Notes under the pieces: generated by a model
The model's input: the letters and a program-made list of their open reading frames with translations, nothing else
What the model was told of the DNA's origin: nothing
Database searches by the model: none
Shown: positions 1-5,588 of the stretch, in pieces
Numbering within the stretch: the first letter of the stretch is position 1
Layout of the letters: every line of letters starts with the position of its first letter
Program-made: the position numbers and the translations under genes
Virus record (IMG/VR): IMGVR_UViG_3300006749_000128
Location: 1-23,965 of that record
Origin: a virus
Reading direction: 5' to 3' (one strand)
DNA: 23,965 nucleotides

Positions 1-2
1 AC

Positions 3-725
3 TGGGAGATAGACACTGGCATTGTCTGCCCAGATGCGGGAGAGTATTGGGACTGCATCCAGTCCAACCCGTATCAACGGTGGATGTATCTGGGTGCTAA
101 GTTTACGCCAGTCAACTGGTACTTCGACGGACCAGAGGGATGCTGTCCAAGAAATGGGGATCTTGTTGACCTTGAGTACGCATGGTGTGACTCATGGATT
201 CTGCATGGTCCACTTGGCAAGAAGTATGGCAGCCAGTTTCCACAATACAAGTATCCATTGGTGCAGCAGCAACACAAAGACCTGATTACCCCGCATTACT
301 CATACAACCGAGTTCTCAAGTTCTGGCCTCACCGGGAAACTATCGTTGGTGAACAATGCTGCTCCTCTCCATCCCAGAATGACTATGGCGACTTGATCCG
401 TTGGAACGCTGATGTGGATTGGGGAAGCGAGAAGTGGCCTGGTTCGTTCCACATTGCTCGATTTACTGGTCCTGATTACTTTGGATCTGGGGGCGTTGTT
501 CGCTTTGCTTGTGGCAACGGACACCCATGTGATCCGGCACCGTACTCTGTGAATTACTACGCGGATAACCTCTGCCCGTCAGACTTGAACGAAGATGGCA
601 CGGTTGGGTTCCAAGACCTTCTGCAAGTTCTTGGTGATGTTTCTTCTTTCAAGTATCATCCGATGACGAACAACGGCTTCAACGCCATCATCAAAGTCCT
701 CTCGGAATGGGGTAATTGCAAATGA
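3..725 (+). CDS. Cys/Trp-rich protein with C-terminal dockerin-like module (5' partial)
   Basis: The frame is open from the first complete codon at position 3, so the N-terminus lies outside the window; an internal ATG at 84 is probably not the start. The visible 240 residues contain 11 cysteines, including two CC pairs, and many Trp and Tyr, which suggests an extracellular or virion-exposed disulfide-bonded protein. The end (from nt 573) reads CPSDLNEDGTVGFQDLLQVL and, after a short insert, GFNAIIKVLSEWGNC. The first half is a canonical EF-hand loop with Asp/Asn/Asp at loop positions 1, 3, 5 and Asp at 12. The second lacks a clear calcium loop. This matches dockerin modules that begin with a CP and end in WG-x-C. 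The stop TGA at 723-725 overlaps the next gene's ATG. The upstream portion matches no family I recognise. It could be a fibre, a receptor-binding accessory or a secreted protein; with no N-terminus visible, a signal peptide cannot be judged. Confidence 0.8.
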   Translation, partial: WEIDTGIVCPDAGEYWDCIQSNPYQRWMYLGAKFTPVNWYFDGPEGCCPRNGDLVDLEYAWCDSWILHGPLGKKYGSQFPQYKYPLVQQQHKDLITPHYSYNRVLKFWPHRETIVGEQCCSSPSQNDYGDLIRWNADVDWGSEKWPGSFHIARFTGPDYFGSGGVVRFACGNGHPCDPAPYSVNYYADNLCPSDLNEDGTVGFQDLLQVLGDVSSFKYHPMTNNGFNAIIKVLSEWGNCK

Positions 726-1225
726 CACTACGAACAGGTTTTACAACAGGCAATGATATAGACGCTGAAGTAACCGCGAAGGGCGGCATTTTTTCGTTCG
801 ATCCAGCGGACAAGCCAAACTATGCACCTATGTGCATCACAGTACAGCAGCATGAGCTTTCCAGCACAGCAGTGGATGACACTCTGTTTATCATGCGAGT
901 GAATCCTGGAATGTTTGTCCATGAAATCGTGGTCAGACACGATGCTCTTAATTCATCGACAGAGCTACGAATCGGTGACGATGACGACGATGATAGATTT
1001 TTCGCAAACTTTTCTACGTCTTCTGCTGGTCACAAAAACTTGACCGAGGATGGCTTGATTGGCGGGGTGTCTTTCTTCTACGACCCTGACACCTTCAATG
1101 ATTCCGAAGACATTATCGCGACGGTGAAAGGGGCAGCTGCAACAGGGACTGTTGTCTTCCAGGTCATCTACTCGTACGCAAACCCTGGTTTTGTTTCTGC
1201 TCAACCAGGAAGCAAGGGTAGCTAA
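722..1225 (+). CDS. Small acidic beta-rich protein resembling the phage head/decoration protein
   Basis: The product is 167 residues from ATG 722. A TTG at 716 in the same frame is less likely, because ATG 722 forms an ATGA overlap with the preceding stop and has GGGG at 709-712 as a possible ribosome site. The pattern of segments follows that of the head protein at 23204-23710: a DDTLFIMRV stretch, then a hydrophobic strand before HDALNSSTELRIG, and a closing strand ATGTVVFQVIYSY (compare AAGDIAFTVLYVV in the other). This suggests paralogy, judged by eye only. A run of six Asp follows the RIG strand near nt 979-996. No signal peptide or membrane segment is visible. The gene is translationally coupled to the dockerin-like gene and converges on the minus-strand operon, overlapping its last codon. 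A virion decoration or head-fibre role is inferred, not shown. Confidence 0.78.
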   Translation: MTLRTGFTTGNDIDAEVTAKGGIFSFDPADKPNYAPMCITVQQHELSSTAVDDTLFIMRVNPGMFVHEIVVRHDALNSSTELRIGDDDDDDRFFANFSTSSAGHKNLTEDGLIGGVSFFYDPDTFNDSEDIIATVKGAAATGTVVFQVIYSYANPGFVSAQPGSKGS

Positions 1226-1476
1226 GACTTATTTTTCTTTGTGGCCTTTTCAACAACCACTTCTTGCATGTTGACCACTGCACACTTGGGTATAGCAATC
1301 ACATAGTCAAAGGTTTCAAGCTGTGGCTTTGAGGCACCGGCAACAACAATGTGGTCGCCATCCTCTTTGACCAGGAATCCACACTGGTAAATGCGCTGCG
1401 GTCCAGGCAGCTCATGCCGCTCTACCTCCGCGTTGGGATCAGGCTCGCAGCTGTCTACCCATTCTACAAGCACCAT
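1222..1476 (-). CDS. Small conserved-looking phage protein of unknown function
   Basis: This is the last gene of the minus-strand operon, 84 residues from ATG 1476, which lies 2 bases after the metallophosphoesterase stop. An in-frame ATG at 1509 would give 95 residues and overlap the previous gene by 31 bases. I prefer 1476 because the protein then opens with MVLVEWVDS. From memory, many phages carry short proteins that open with a V-E-W-x-D-S motif and contain a hydrophobic GFLV strand and an IPK motif; here these appear as CGFLVKEDGD and VIAIPKCAV. The C-terminus is lysine-rich. No catalytic motif, signal peptide or membrane segment is seen. The stop TAG overlaps the stop of the opposing gene by 3 bases, leaving no room for a classical terminator between them. 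Function is unknown. Confidence 0.72.
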   Translation of the reverse strand: MVLVEWVDSCEPDPNAEVERHELPGPQRIYQCGFLVKEDGDHIVVAGASKPQLETFDYVIAIPKCAVVNMQEVVVEKATKKNKS

Positions 1477-1478
1477 TT

Positions 1479-2252
1479 TCACGACATCAGTTCCAGGGAC
1501 GCTGACCATTCTCGGCTCGTGCAACGACTTACTCTCTTGCCCAGCAGAGCTTCGCCGACCAGGACAGCAGCCCCCCATTGGGTGCAATCCTTTCGGCTCA
1601 TATACTCTGGCTGTTTGTCCCCGTAGCCTATCGTCCCCACGTTGGCATACCAGTGAGGCAACAAAACTTTAGCAGTCCGTTTGGCCTGGGTGGGCAATAC
1701 GGGCCTGTGAGTATGCCCTCTGACGCTTAGACGCCACGGGGAGCCTCCACAGGCGTAATTCATCTGCAAGCCCTCCAGCTCGTCGCTATTGGCCGCTACG
1801 TCGAACCCGTGAAAGAACATGACCTGCCCCAGGGAGTACACCGATTTAGCACTCTTGATGTAGGGGTACTGAGCCCATCTCTGAAACTCCTCGCCGTAGA
1901 GCTTGTCCTGGTTCCAGTGGACTGATTCTCTTAAAGCTTTGGGTATCCGTCTGGGATCTGCCTTCTGAATATTGTCGTCGTGGTTGCCCAGGGTCCAGAC
2001 GCATACTGGGTCGTCGCCAGCTTCCCTGGCACGCCGCAAGAACGAAGCAGCCTCCGCGTATTCGTGACGGAGGCTACAAACGTCTTCATCTGGATGCACC
2101 GAGGCTGCCTTGGCATCGAACAGGTCGCCAAGGCATACAAGGTGGGTCGGCTTATGCTCCGCTATCTTGCGAAGTAGCCAGCCCACGCAGTTCGACGAGG
2201 AGTCTGGCTGGTGGACGCAAGAGAAGGCTAGAAATTTTGCGGTTGTTACCAT
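1479..2252 (-). CDS. Calcineurin-like metallophosphoesterase
   Basis: The 257-residue protein has the ordered motifs of the calcineurin-like metallophosphoesterase superfamily: GDLFD (42-46), GNHD (89-92), a His in FFHGF (148) and GHTH (179-182). These normally hold two divalent metals for phosphomono- or diester cleavage. Motif I is usually Asp-x-His but here reads Cys-Val-His (12-14), so one metal ligand is replaced. The enzyme is cytoplasmic as far as can be seen, with no signal peptide or membrane segment. It is alone among structural and membrane-protein genes rather than next to recombination genes, so an SbcD/Mre11-type repair role is not supported by context. Its ATG overlaps the stop of the 36-residue ORF upstream (ATGGTAA), and GGA lies about 7-9 bases before the ATG. 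The substrate is unknown; nucleotide, RNA-end or protein phosphatase activity are all possible. Confidence 0.9.
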   Translation of the reverse strand: MVTTAKFLAFSCVHQPDSSSNCVGWLLRKIAEHKPTHLVCLGDLFDAKAASVHPDEDVCSLRHEYAEAASFLRRAREAGDDPVCVWTLGNHDDNIQKADPRRIPKALRESVHWNQDKLYGEEFQRWAQYPYIKSAKSVYSLGQVMFFHGFDVAANSDELEGLQMNYACGGSPWRLSVRGHTHRPVLPTQAKRTAKVLLPHWYANVGTIGYGDKQPEYMSRKDCTQWGAAVLVGEALLGKRVSRCTSREWSASLELMS

Positions 2253-2356
2253 TTTTGTCCGCGCGACTTCAACCAGGACCAGGCGTAGGGTCCGGTGGCG
2301 GCTCCAAAGACGTAGGATGAGAGGACGACGGCGATGATGGTTCCGATATCGGACAT
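2246..2356 (-). CDS. 36-residue single-pass membrane protein, nested small ORF
   Basis: A short frame begins at ATG 2356 and ends at TAA 2246-2248. It opens with MSDIGTIIAVVLSSYVFGAA, a convincing membrane segment, and closes with an aromatic and basic tail ending in LKSRGQKW. AAGGA at 2364-2368 sits 7 bases before the ATG, a good ribosome binding site. The stop overlaps the start of the metallophosphoesterase gene as ATGGTAA, in keeping with the coupling seen in this operon. Most of it lies inside the 3' end of the 150-residue gene in another frame, where that gene encodes a Pro/Ser-rich tail. The layout and size fit a small holin-like or lysis accessory peptide, but nothing proves expression. 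Very short ORFs arise by chance, so this rests on the ribosome site, the hydrophobic profile and the junction with the next gene. Confidence 0.55.
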   Translation of the reverse strand: MSDIGTIIAVVLSSYVFGAATGPYAWSWLKSRGQKW

Positions 2357-2721
2357 ATTGTTTTCCTTAGCTTCTTGAAAGAGAGAAAGACTGATACGGC
2401 TGCCAGTATGCCGCTAGTGATCGCTGCTGGCAAAATAAGCACCTGATCGTACTTTTGAATTGTATAAGTAAGCAGCACCAATCCGATTCCAACCAGAAAC
2501 GGCAGCTGGCCCCTCAAGGGCAACATCAGAAACCTGCTGGCTGTCATCAAAATCAAGCCGCCGAGGATGCCCAGGCTGCCTACCCAAACCAGTGGACTCA
2601 ACGTAGGGTCCACCTGCGGTACATCCGGCAAGGAGAATTGCGATGATGGCGAGACAAATGATCGCTGCTGGCAAGAGGAGGACAGAAGCAACAGAACGAC
2701 GGCAGCAAGGCCCGTCTTCAT
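2269..2721 (-). CDS. Membrane protein with lipoprotein-like N-terminus, possible lysis-cassette member
   Basis: The 150-residue product begins MKTGLAAVVLLLLSSSCQQR: a basic residue, a hydrophobic core and a Cys at 17. The residues before Cys (SSS) are a weak lipobox, so this could be a lipoprotein signal or a plain signal anchor. Three further hydrophobic stretches follow, around residues 43-61, 67-85 and 94-113. The tail from about residue 125 is rich in Ser and Pro and ends in a PDPTPGPG run. Its ATG overlaps the stop of the 71-residue gene as ATGA. Two small membrane proteins side by side resemble holin/spanin arrangements, but no endolysin is visible nearby and the family is not recognised. 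The low-complexity tail coincides with the 36-residue ORF in another frame, so one of the two may have shaped the other. Confidence 0.7.
   Translation of the reverse strand: MKTGLAAVVLLLLSSSCQQRSFVSPSSQFSLPDVPQVDPTLSPLVWVGSLGILGGLILMTASRFLMLPLRGQLPFLVGIGLVLLTYTIQKYDQVLILPAAITSGILAAVSVFLSFKKLRKTICPISEPSSPSSSHPTSLEPPPDPTPGPG
2364..2368 (-). promoter_or_regulatory. Ribosome binding site of the 36-residue ORF
   Basis: AAGGA on the minus strand, 7 bases upstream of ATG 2356. It lies inside the coding region of the 150-residue protein and is the main argument for independent translation of the nested ORF. Confidence 0.5.
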
Positions 2722-2933
2722 TGCAGCTCCAGCTTCTCCAGCCTGGACAAGATTCTTTCCTGCATCCGAGCAATCGTTTCAAGTTGAGAAATAGTGACAG
2801 CTTGTGTGATAGCCAGTTCATTGATTTTCGCCTGTTGATTCTGAAGAATTCCGTATAGGCCGCCAACGACCAGGACGGTCGTGCAGAGGATGCCGACCCA
2901 ATCACGATTTGAGAGTCGGACAACGTTGCTCAT
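2718..2933 (-). CDS. Small membrane protein with N-terminal anchor and coiled coil (spanin/holin-like candidate)
   Basis: The product is 71 residues from ATG 2933. A longer frame reaching back to 3011 would overlap the preceding gene; ATG 2933 forms an ATGA overlap with that gene's stop and has GGAAAG about 12 bases upstream. The protein has a short basic N-terminus, one membrane segment (VGILCTTVLVVGGLYGIL, about 13-30) and then a heptad-like helix (about residues 34-70) ending in an LSRLEKLELQ stretch. This topology, a single N-terminal anchor followed by a periplasm-facing or cytoplasmic coiled coil, is found in inner-membrane spanins and several small phage lysis or structural proteins. 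It is followed at once by another membrane protein gene. No family is recognised with certainty. Confidence 0.75.
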   Translation of the reverse strand: MSNVVRLSNRDWVGILCTTVLVVGGLYGILQNQQAKINELAITQAVTISQLETIARMQERILSRLEKLELQ

Positions 2934-3469
2934 CAGATCATCTTTCCGAGAATAAAGCCGGTGGTGCTGCCAGCAGAGGCAGTTTTGATGCCTACCAGGA
3001 TCTGGTTGCACCCCATCAGGTCAACAACGTGGGCATCTGGGTCAACAGTGGTAAGAGTTGTTGTTCCGTCAGTGGTGTCTGTCGCAGAGTCACTAATGGT
3101 GATGTCGATGCTGCCAGCCTTGTTGGGCAGGACCATCCACTGTCCACGGACGCCATCCAGAGCCGTCAATGTGGTTTCTGAAGCATCAGCCACCGTACGA
3201 CCGAAGACCTTGACGACAGGCTGTGTAGACACGCTGTTAACCGATCCGGTGTAGCCGTGACACAGAACCAAGCTGGTGCCTATTGGTGCGAAAAGCAGCA
3301 GGGACTTATCTGAGGTGATGTCGTCCTCTGGATCGTTCAGAGTGGCATCGTCCGCCACTTGGCTGTCTTCATGGACTTTGGTCCAGAAAGAGTGAATCTG
3401 AACTGGTTTGCTGATGTCCTCGCTCAGGACATTTACGGTTGGCATTACTTTGTTTGGATCAAGAGCCAT
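2933..3469 (-). CDS. Beta-rich 178-residue protein, putative virion structural protein
   Basis: The 178-residue product has no membrane segment or catalytic motif. It is dominated by alternating short hydrophobic strands and Thr/Ser/Asp/Gly-rich turns, for example IDITISDSATDTTDGTTTL near residue 120. It ends with a strand-rich stretch around DLMGCNQILVGIKTASAGST followed by a short GFILGKMI end, a style typical of small virion or decoration proteins. The start ATG 3469 overlaps the end of the Bbp19-like gene by 11 bases, and its stop overlaps the next ATG. Its place right after the portal and Bbp19-like genes, inside a late operon, supports a virion role. I do not recognise a named family; a head decoration or neck-associated protein is the best guess. 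Confidence 0.75.
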   Translation of the reverse strand: MALDPNKVMPTVNVLSEDISKPVQIHSFWTKVHEDSQVADDATLNDPEDDITSDKSLLLFAPIGTSLVLCHGYTGSVNSVSTQPVVKVFGRTVADASETTLTALDGVRGQWMVLPNKAGSIDITISDSATDTTDGTTTLTTVDPDAHVVDLMGCNQILVGIKTASAGSTTGFILGKMI

Positions 3470-3746
3470 TTGTCATTTCCTCGTGCAAAATGTCTAAAAC
3501 GTCGTAAGTGCTTTGGATGTCCTCAAACTGGGGATCTTGTGGCTTGTAGTTTACGGCGTGAATGATGTGGAGTGCAACACTTCTTTGCCCCTCACGGTAA
3601 ATCAGGTCGTTGGGCTCGCCGTTGTATTGGACGTTCCCGCACCCGAACATTGATGCCAAGTCAGCCAAGACACGCTTGCCCTCCTTGGTCGAAAACACCT
3701 CTTTGTACGACTCGCGCCGCTCGATCTGGCTTTTGTACTTGCTCAT
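3459..3746 (-). CDS. Bbp19-like phage protein
   Basis: The 95-residue protein has the features of the Bbp19-like phage family: a FSTKEGKRVLADLASMFGCG block (about 18-37) followed by an N-x-x-x-Y/R-E-G-x-R-S-V block, here NDLIYREGQRSVALHIIHAV (about 46-65). In Bordetella phage BPP-1 the namesake gene lies beside the portal gene, and the same is seen here: the ATG at 3746 overlaps the portal stop as ATGA. The exact role of the family is not established; it is probably a small head-assembly or virion-associated protein. There is no membrane segment or signal. Confidence 0.85.
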   Translation of the reverse strand: MSKYKSQIERRESYKEVFSTKEGKRVLADLASMFGCGNVQYNGEPNDLIYREGQRSVALHIIHAVNYKPQDPQFEDIQSTYDVLDILHEEMTNGS

Positions 3747-5335
3747 TGCTGTGGAGCTCCTTGGGCCTGCTGGGCCTCACCTTGTTTCTGTGCCAGTTCC
3801 GCCTGCATGGCCTGCTGCTGCATGGCTTGCATTTGCTGCTTTTCAGCTTCAACTTCCCTGGCGTCTTTGAGATATTTGGGATCAACAGAAGACGACTCAA
3901 AGATGTCTCGTATAGCCGCGTCAACATCAATCGTCTTGGCGGCCATAGGGTCGATTTGAAAGAGGACTGAGGCCGCCTGCATTGCCTGCATAAAGCTCTG
4001 AGTGTGAGACTGCCTCTTGGAGTTGGCCATAGGGCTTCGATACTCAACACTCAATGCTCGGCCTTCCAGGACGCTTGGAGGCTCTGGCAAAAGCTTGGCT
4101 TTGTTCAAGCTGATAAAAGTCCTAGAAATAAGTGGATCAAGGAATTCCGCGTAAAGCCTGGACAAGATCGGTGCAGCCTGCATCAGACCTTCCTGACGAC
4201 GCTGGATGATCTCGGTTGCAGTCATGCGGTCGTTGTTGGGCATCTTGAGGTTTTCCAGGAAAAATGCCTTCTCAATACGGCTTTCTTGACGCTGGAGCAG
4301 GTTTTCACCTACACCTGGGTTCGCACCCGACACCAAGGGTCGCGGGTAGTCTCTAGATCCCTGGCGGTAGTAGATCAAACTTCCTGGTGAGGTGCGAAGT
4401 GGGCCTTCAATGCTGTTCGCGGGCATCATAATTGGCGGCCTGATCGCCAGCTCTGATGCTTCTAGGATGTTTCGCGCCATTACGTTGGCCACCTTGATGC
4501 CAGGAAGAACCTTCATCGCTGGTGAACGTCCGTAAGTTTCCTCTGGCGACTTGCTCCACCGTGGGAACAGATATGGCATTTGCTTGTAACCGCCCTCGCT
4601 ACAGATGTGGGCCTCGTTACGCTCAATATAGAACGAGGCATACTCCATGTTGGTGTTGTCCAGCTTGAGCATGTCACGGTCGTACCGCTTGATGATGGCA
4701 TGAATAAACTCAATCTTGCGGCTGCCGTAGTCTCCAGCTGCGGAGCCCTCACGAATCCGATTTAGTGTTTTTTCGGACAGCTGGTCGCCAAACGTTTCGT
4801 AGGCTTCTCGCTCAGTCATTTTGAACTTGCGGTAGACCTCGACTATTTTGCCCTGGTCGTCTTCCATGAGATAGAAGTTGGAAAGATCACGTGCCTGAAA
4901 AGACGGTCCAGAATCGGTGTCATTGACAAGCATGCAGCCAGTGCCAAAACAGACGATATCCAAATACATCTCGTGGCTGGCAAGTGCGAACCCGCAGTTG
5001 TTGCCGTCAAAGTATGACAGCATCACCTCAGTTACGTCGTAAAGATACTGATCGACTGCACGAATGCCACGGAGATTTGGGTCAGTCGGCATCAAACTAA
5101 ACCAACGGGTGCTGGTGTTAGTAAGAAGCCCAGAAAGGGCCGCAGCCAAGGATTCGGCAGCTTCAGGAGCTACATCGCTGAAGATTTTGTTTCGACGTTT
5201 CTCGCCTGGTGCATACTCGGTTTGAAACTCCCGTGTGGGCAGAACTAGGTCAGCGACCTCTTGCCAATGGTTGTCAAAGTTGTATCGACCGTTTTTTGCC
5301 TGCTCGAAGCGGGCGATGATGCTTTTGCCATCCAT
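3743..5335 (-). CDS. Portal protein (T7 gp8-like head-tail connector)
   Basis: The product is 530 residues from ATG 5335. A GTG at 5344 in frame would add three residues, but AGGTGG at 5341-5346 is spaced 5 bases before ATG 5335 and would overlap the GTG start, so ATG is preferred. The N-terminal region (DNHWQEVADLVLPTREF, then IFSDVAPEAAESLAAALSG and LLTNTSTRWFSL) is characteristic of the podovirus head-tail connector family to which T7 gp8 belongs. The length equals that of T7 gp8 (about 536). The portal forms a dodecameric ring at one capsid vertex through which DNA is packaged and ejected. The tail, from about residue 490, is rich in Gln, Ala and Met, as is common for portal C-termini. 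It follows the terminase and the 83-residue gene, while in T7 it precedes the scaffold and capsid genes. Confidence 0.95.
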   Translation of the reverse strand: MDGKSIIARFEQAKNGRYNFDNHWQEVADLVLPTREFQTEYAPGEKRRNKIFSDVAPEAAESLAAALSGLLTNTSTRWFSLMPTDPNLRGIRAVDQYLYDVTEVMLSYFDGNNCGFALASHEMYLDIVCFGTGCMLVNDTDSGPSFQARDLSNFYLMEDDQGKIVEVYRKFKMTEREAYETFGDQLSEKTLNRIREGSAAGDYGSRKIEFIHAIIKRYDRDMLKLDNTNMEYASFYIERNEAHICSEGGYKQMPYLFPRWSKSPEETYGRSPAMKVLPGIKVANVMARNILEASELAIRPPIMMPANSIEGPLRTSPGSLIYYRQGSRDYPRPLVSGANPGVGENLLQRQESRIEKAFFLENLKMPNNDRMTATEIIQRRQEGLMQAAPILSRLYAEFLDPLISRTFISLNKAKLLPEPPSVLEGRALSVEYRSPMANSKRQSHTQSFMQAMQAASVLFQIDPMAAKTIDVDAAIRDIFESSSVDPKYLKDAREVEAEKQQMQAMQQQAMQAELAQKQGEAQQAQGAPQQ

Positions 5336-5336
5336 G

Positions 5337-5588
5337 TCAACCACCTAAAATTGAGTTGTTTGTTAATCCTTGGAATCCAGATCGGATTGTAGAGCCAATT
5401 AGACCTTGCGACATAAACTGCTTGATCTCCAGATCACGTTGTTCTTGTGCCTGGGTGGTAAAAAATTGATTCTCCCTGGTGGTTGCGCCGCCGCCAAGAG
5501 GCACGTTGAAACGACCAGAAATGTCAAATCCCTGTTGGGTTTGTTGCTGGCCAAACATGCCAGATGTGTTGGTGAAAAACTGACTCAT
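5337..5588 (-). CDS. Small Gln/Thr-rich protein between terminase and portal, unknown function
   Basis: The 83-residue protein starts directly after the terminase stop (TAG then ATG) and ends one base before the portal ATG. It is rich in Gln, Thr, Gly and Asn, with a polar N-terminus (TNTSGMFGQQQTQQGFDISG) and one likely helix (about 48-62, AQEQRDLEIKQFMSQ). It has no membrane segment and no recognisable motif. Its position between two packaging genes could suggest a head-assembly or packaging accessory, but this is inference. It does not look like a small terminase, which normally carries an N-terminal DNA-binding helix-turn-helix and a longer oligomerisation core. Confidence 0.7.
   Translation of the reverse strand: MSQFFTNTSGMFGQQQTQQGFDISGRFNVPLGGGATTRENQFFTTQAQEQRDLEIKQFMSQGLIGSTIRSGFQGLTNNSILGG
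5341..5346 (-). promoter_or_regulatory. Ribosome binding site deciding the portal start
   Basis: AGGTGG on the minus strand lies 5 bases upstream of ATG 5335 and inside the last codons of the 83-residue gene. It overlaps the alternative GTG start at 5344 and so argues against it. Confidence 0.65.

Noticed and set aside
716-721. TTG at 716 as start of the + strand decoration-like gene
   Set aside because: ATG 722 in the same frame makes an ATGA overlap with the preceding stop and is better placed after GGGG at 709-712.
1479-2252. SbcD/Mre11-like repair nuclease
   Set aside because: No SbcC-like partner or capping domain; at 257 residues in a late operon it is better called a general metallophosphoesterase.
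5336-5344. GTG 5344 as portal start
   Set aside because: The AGGTGG ribosome site overlaps it; ATG 5335 has ideal spacing.
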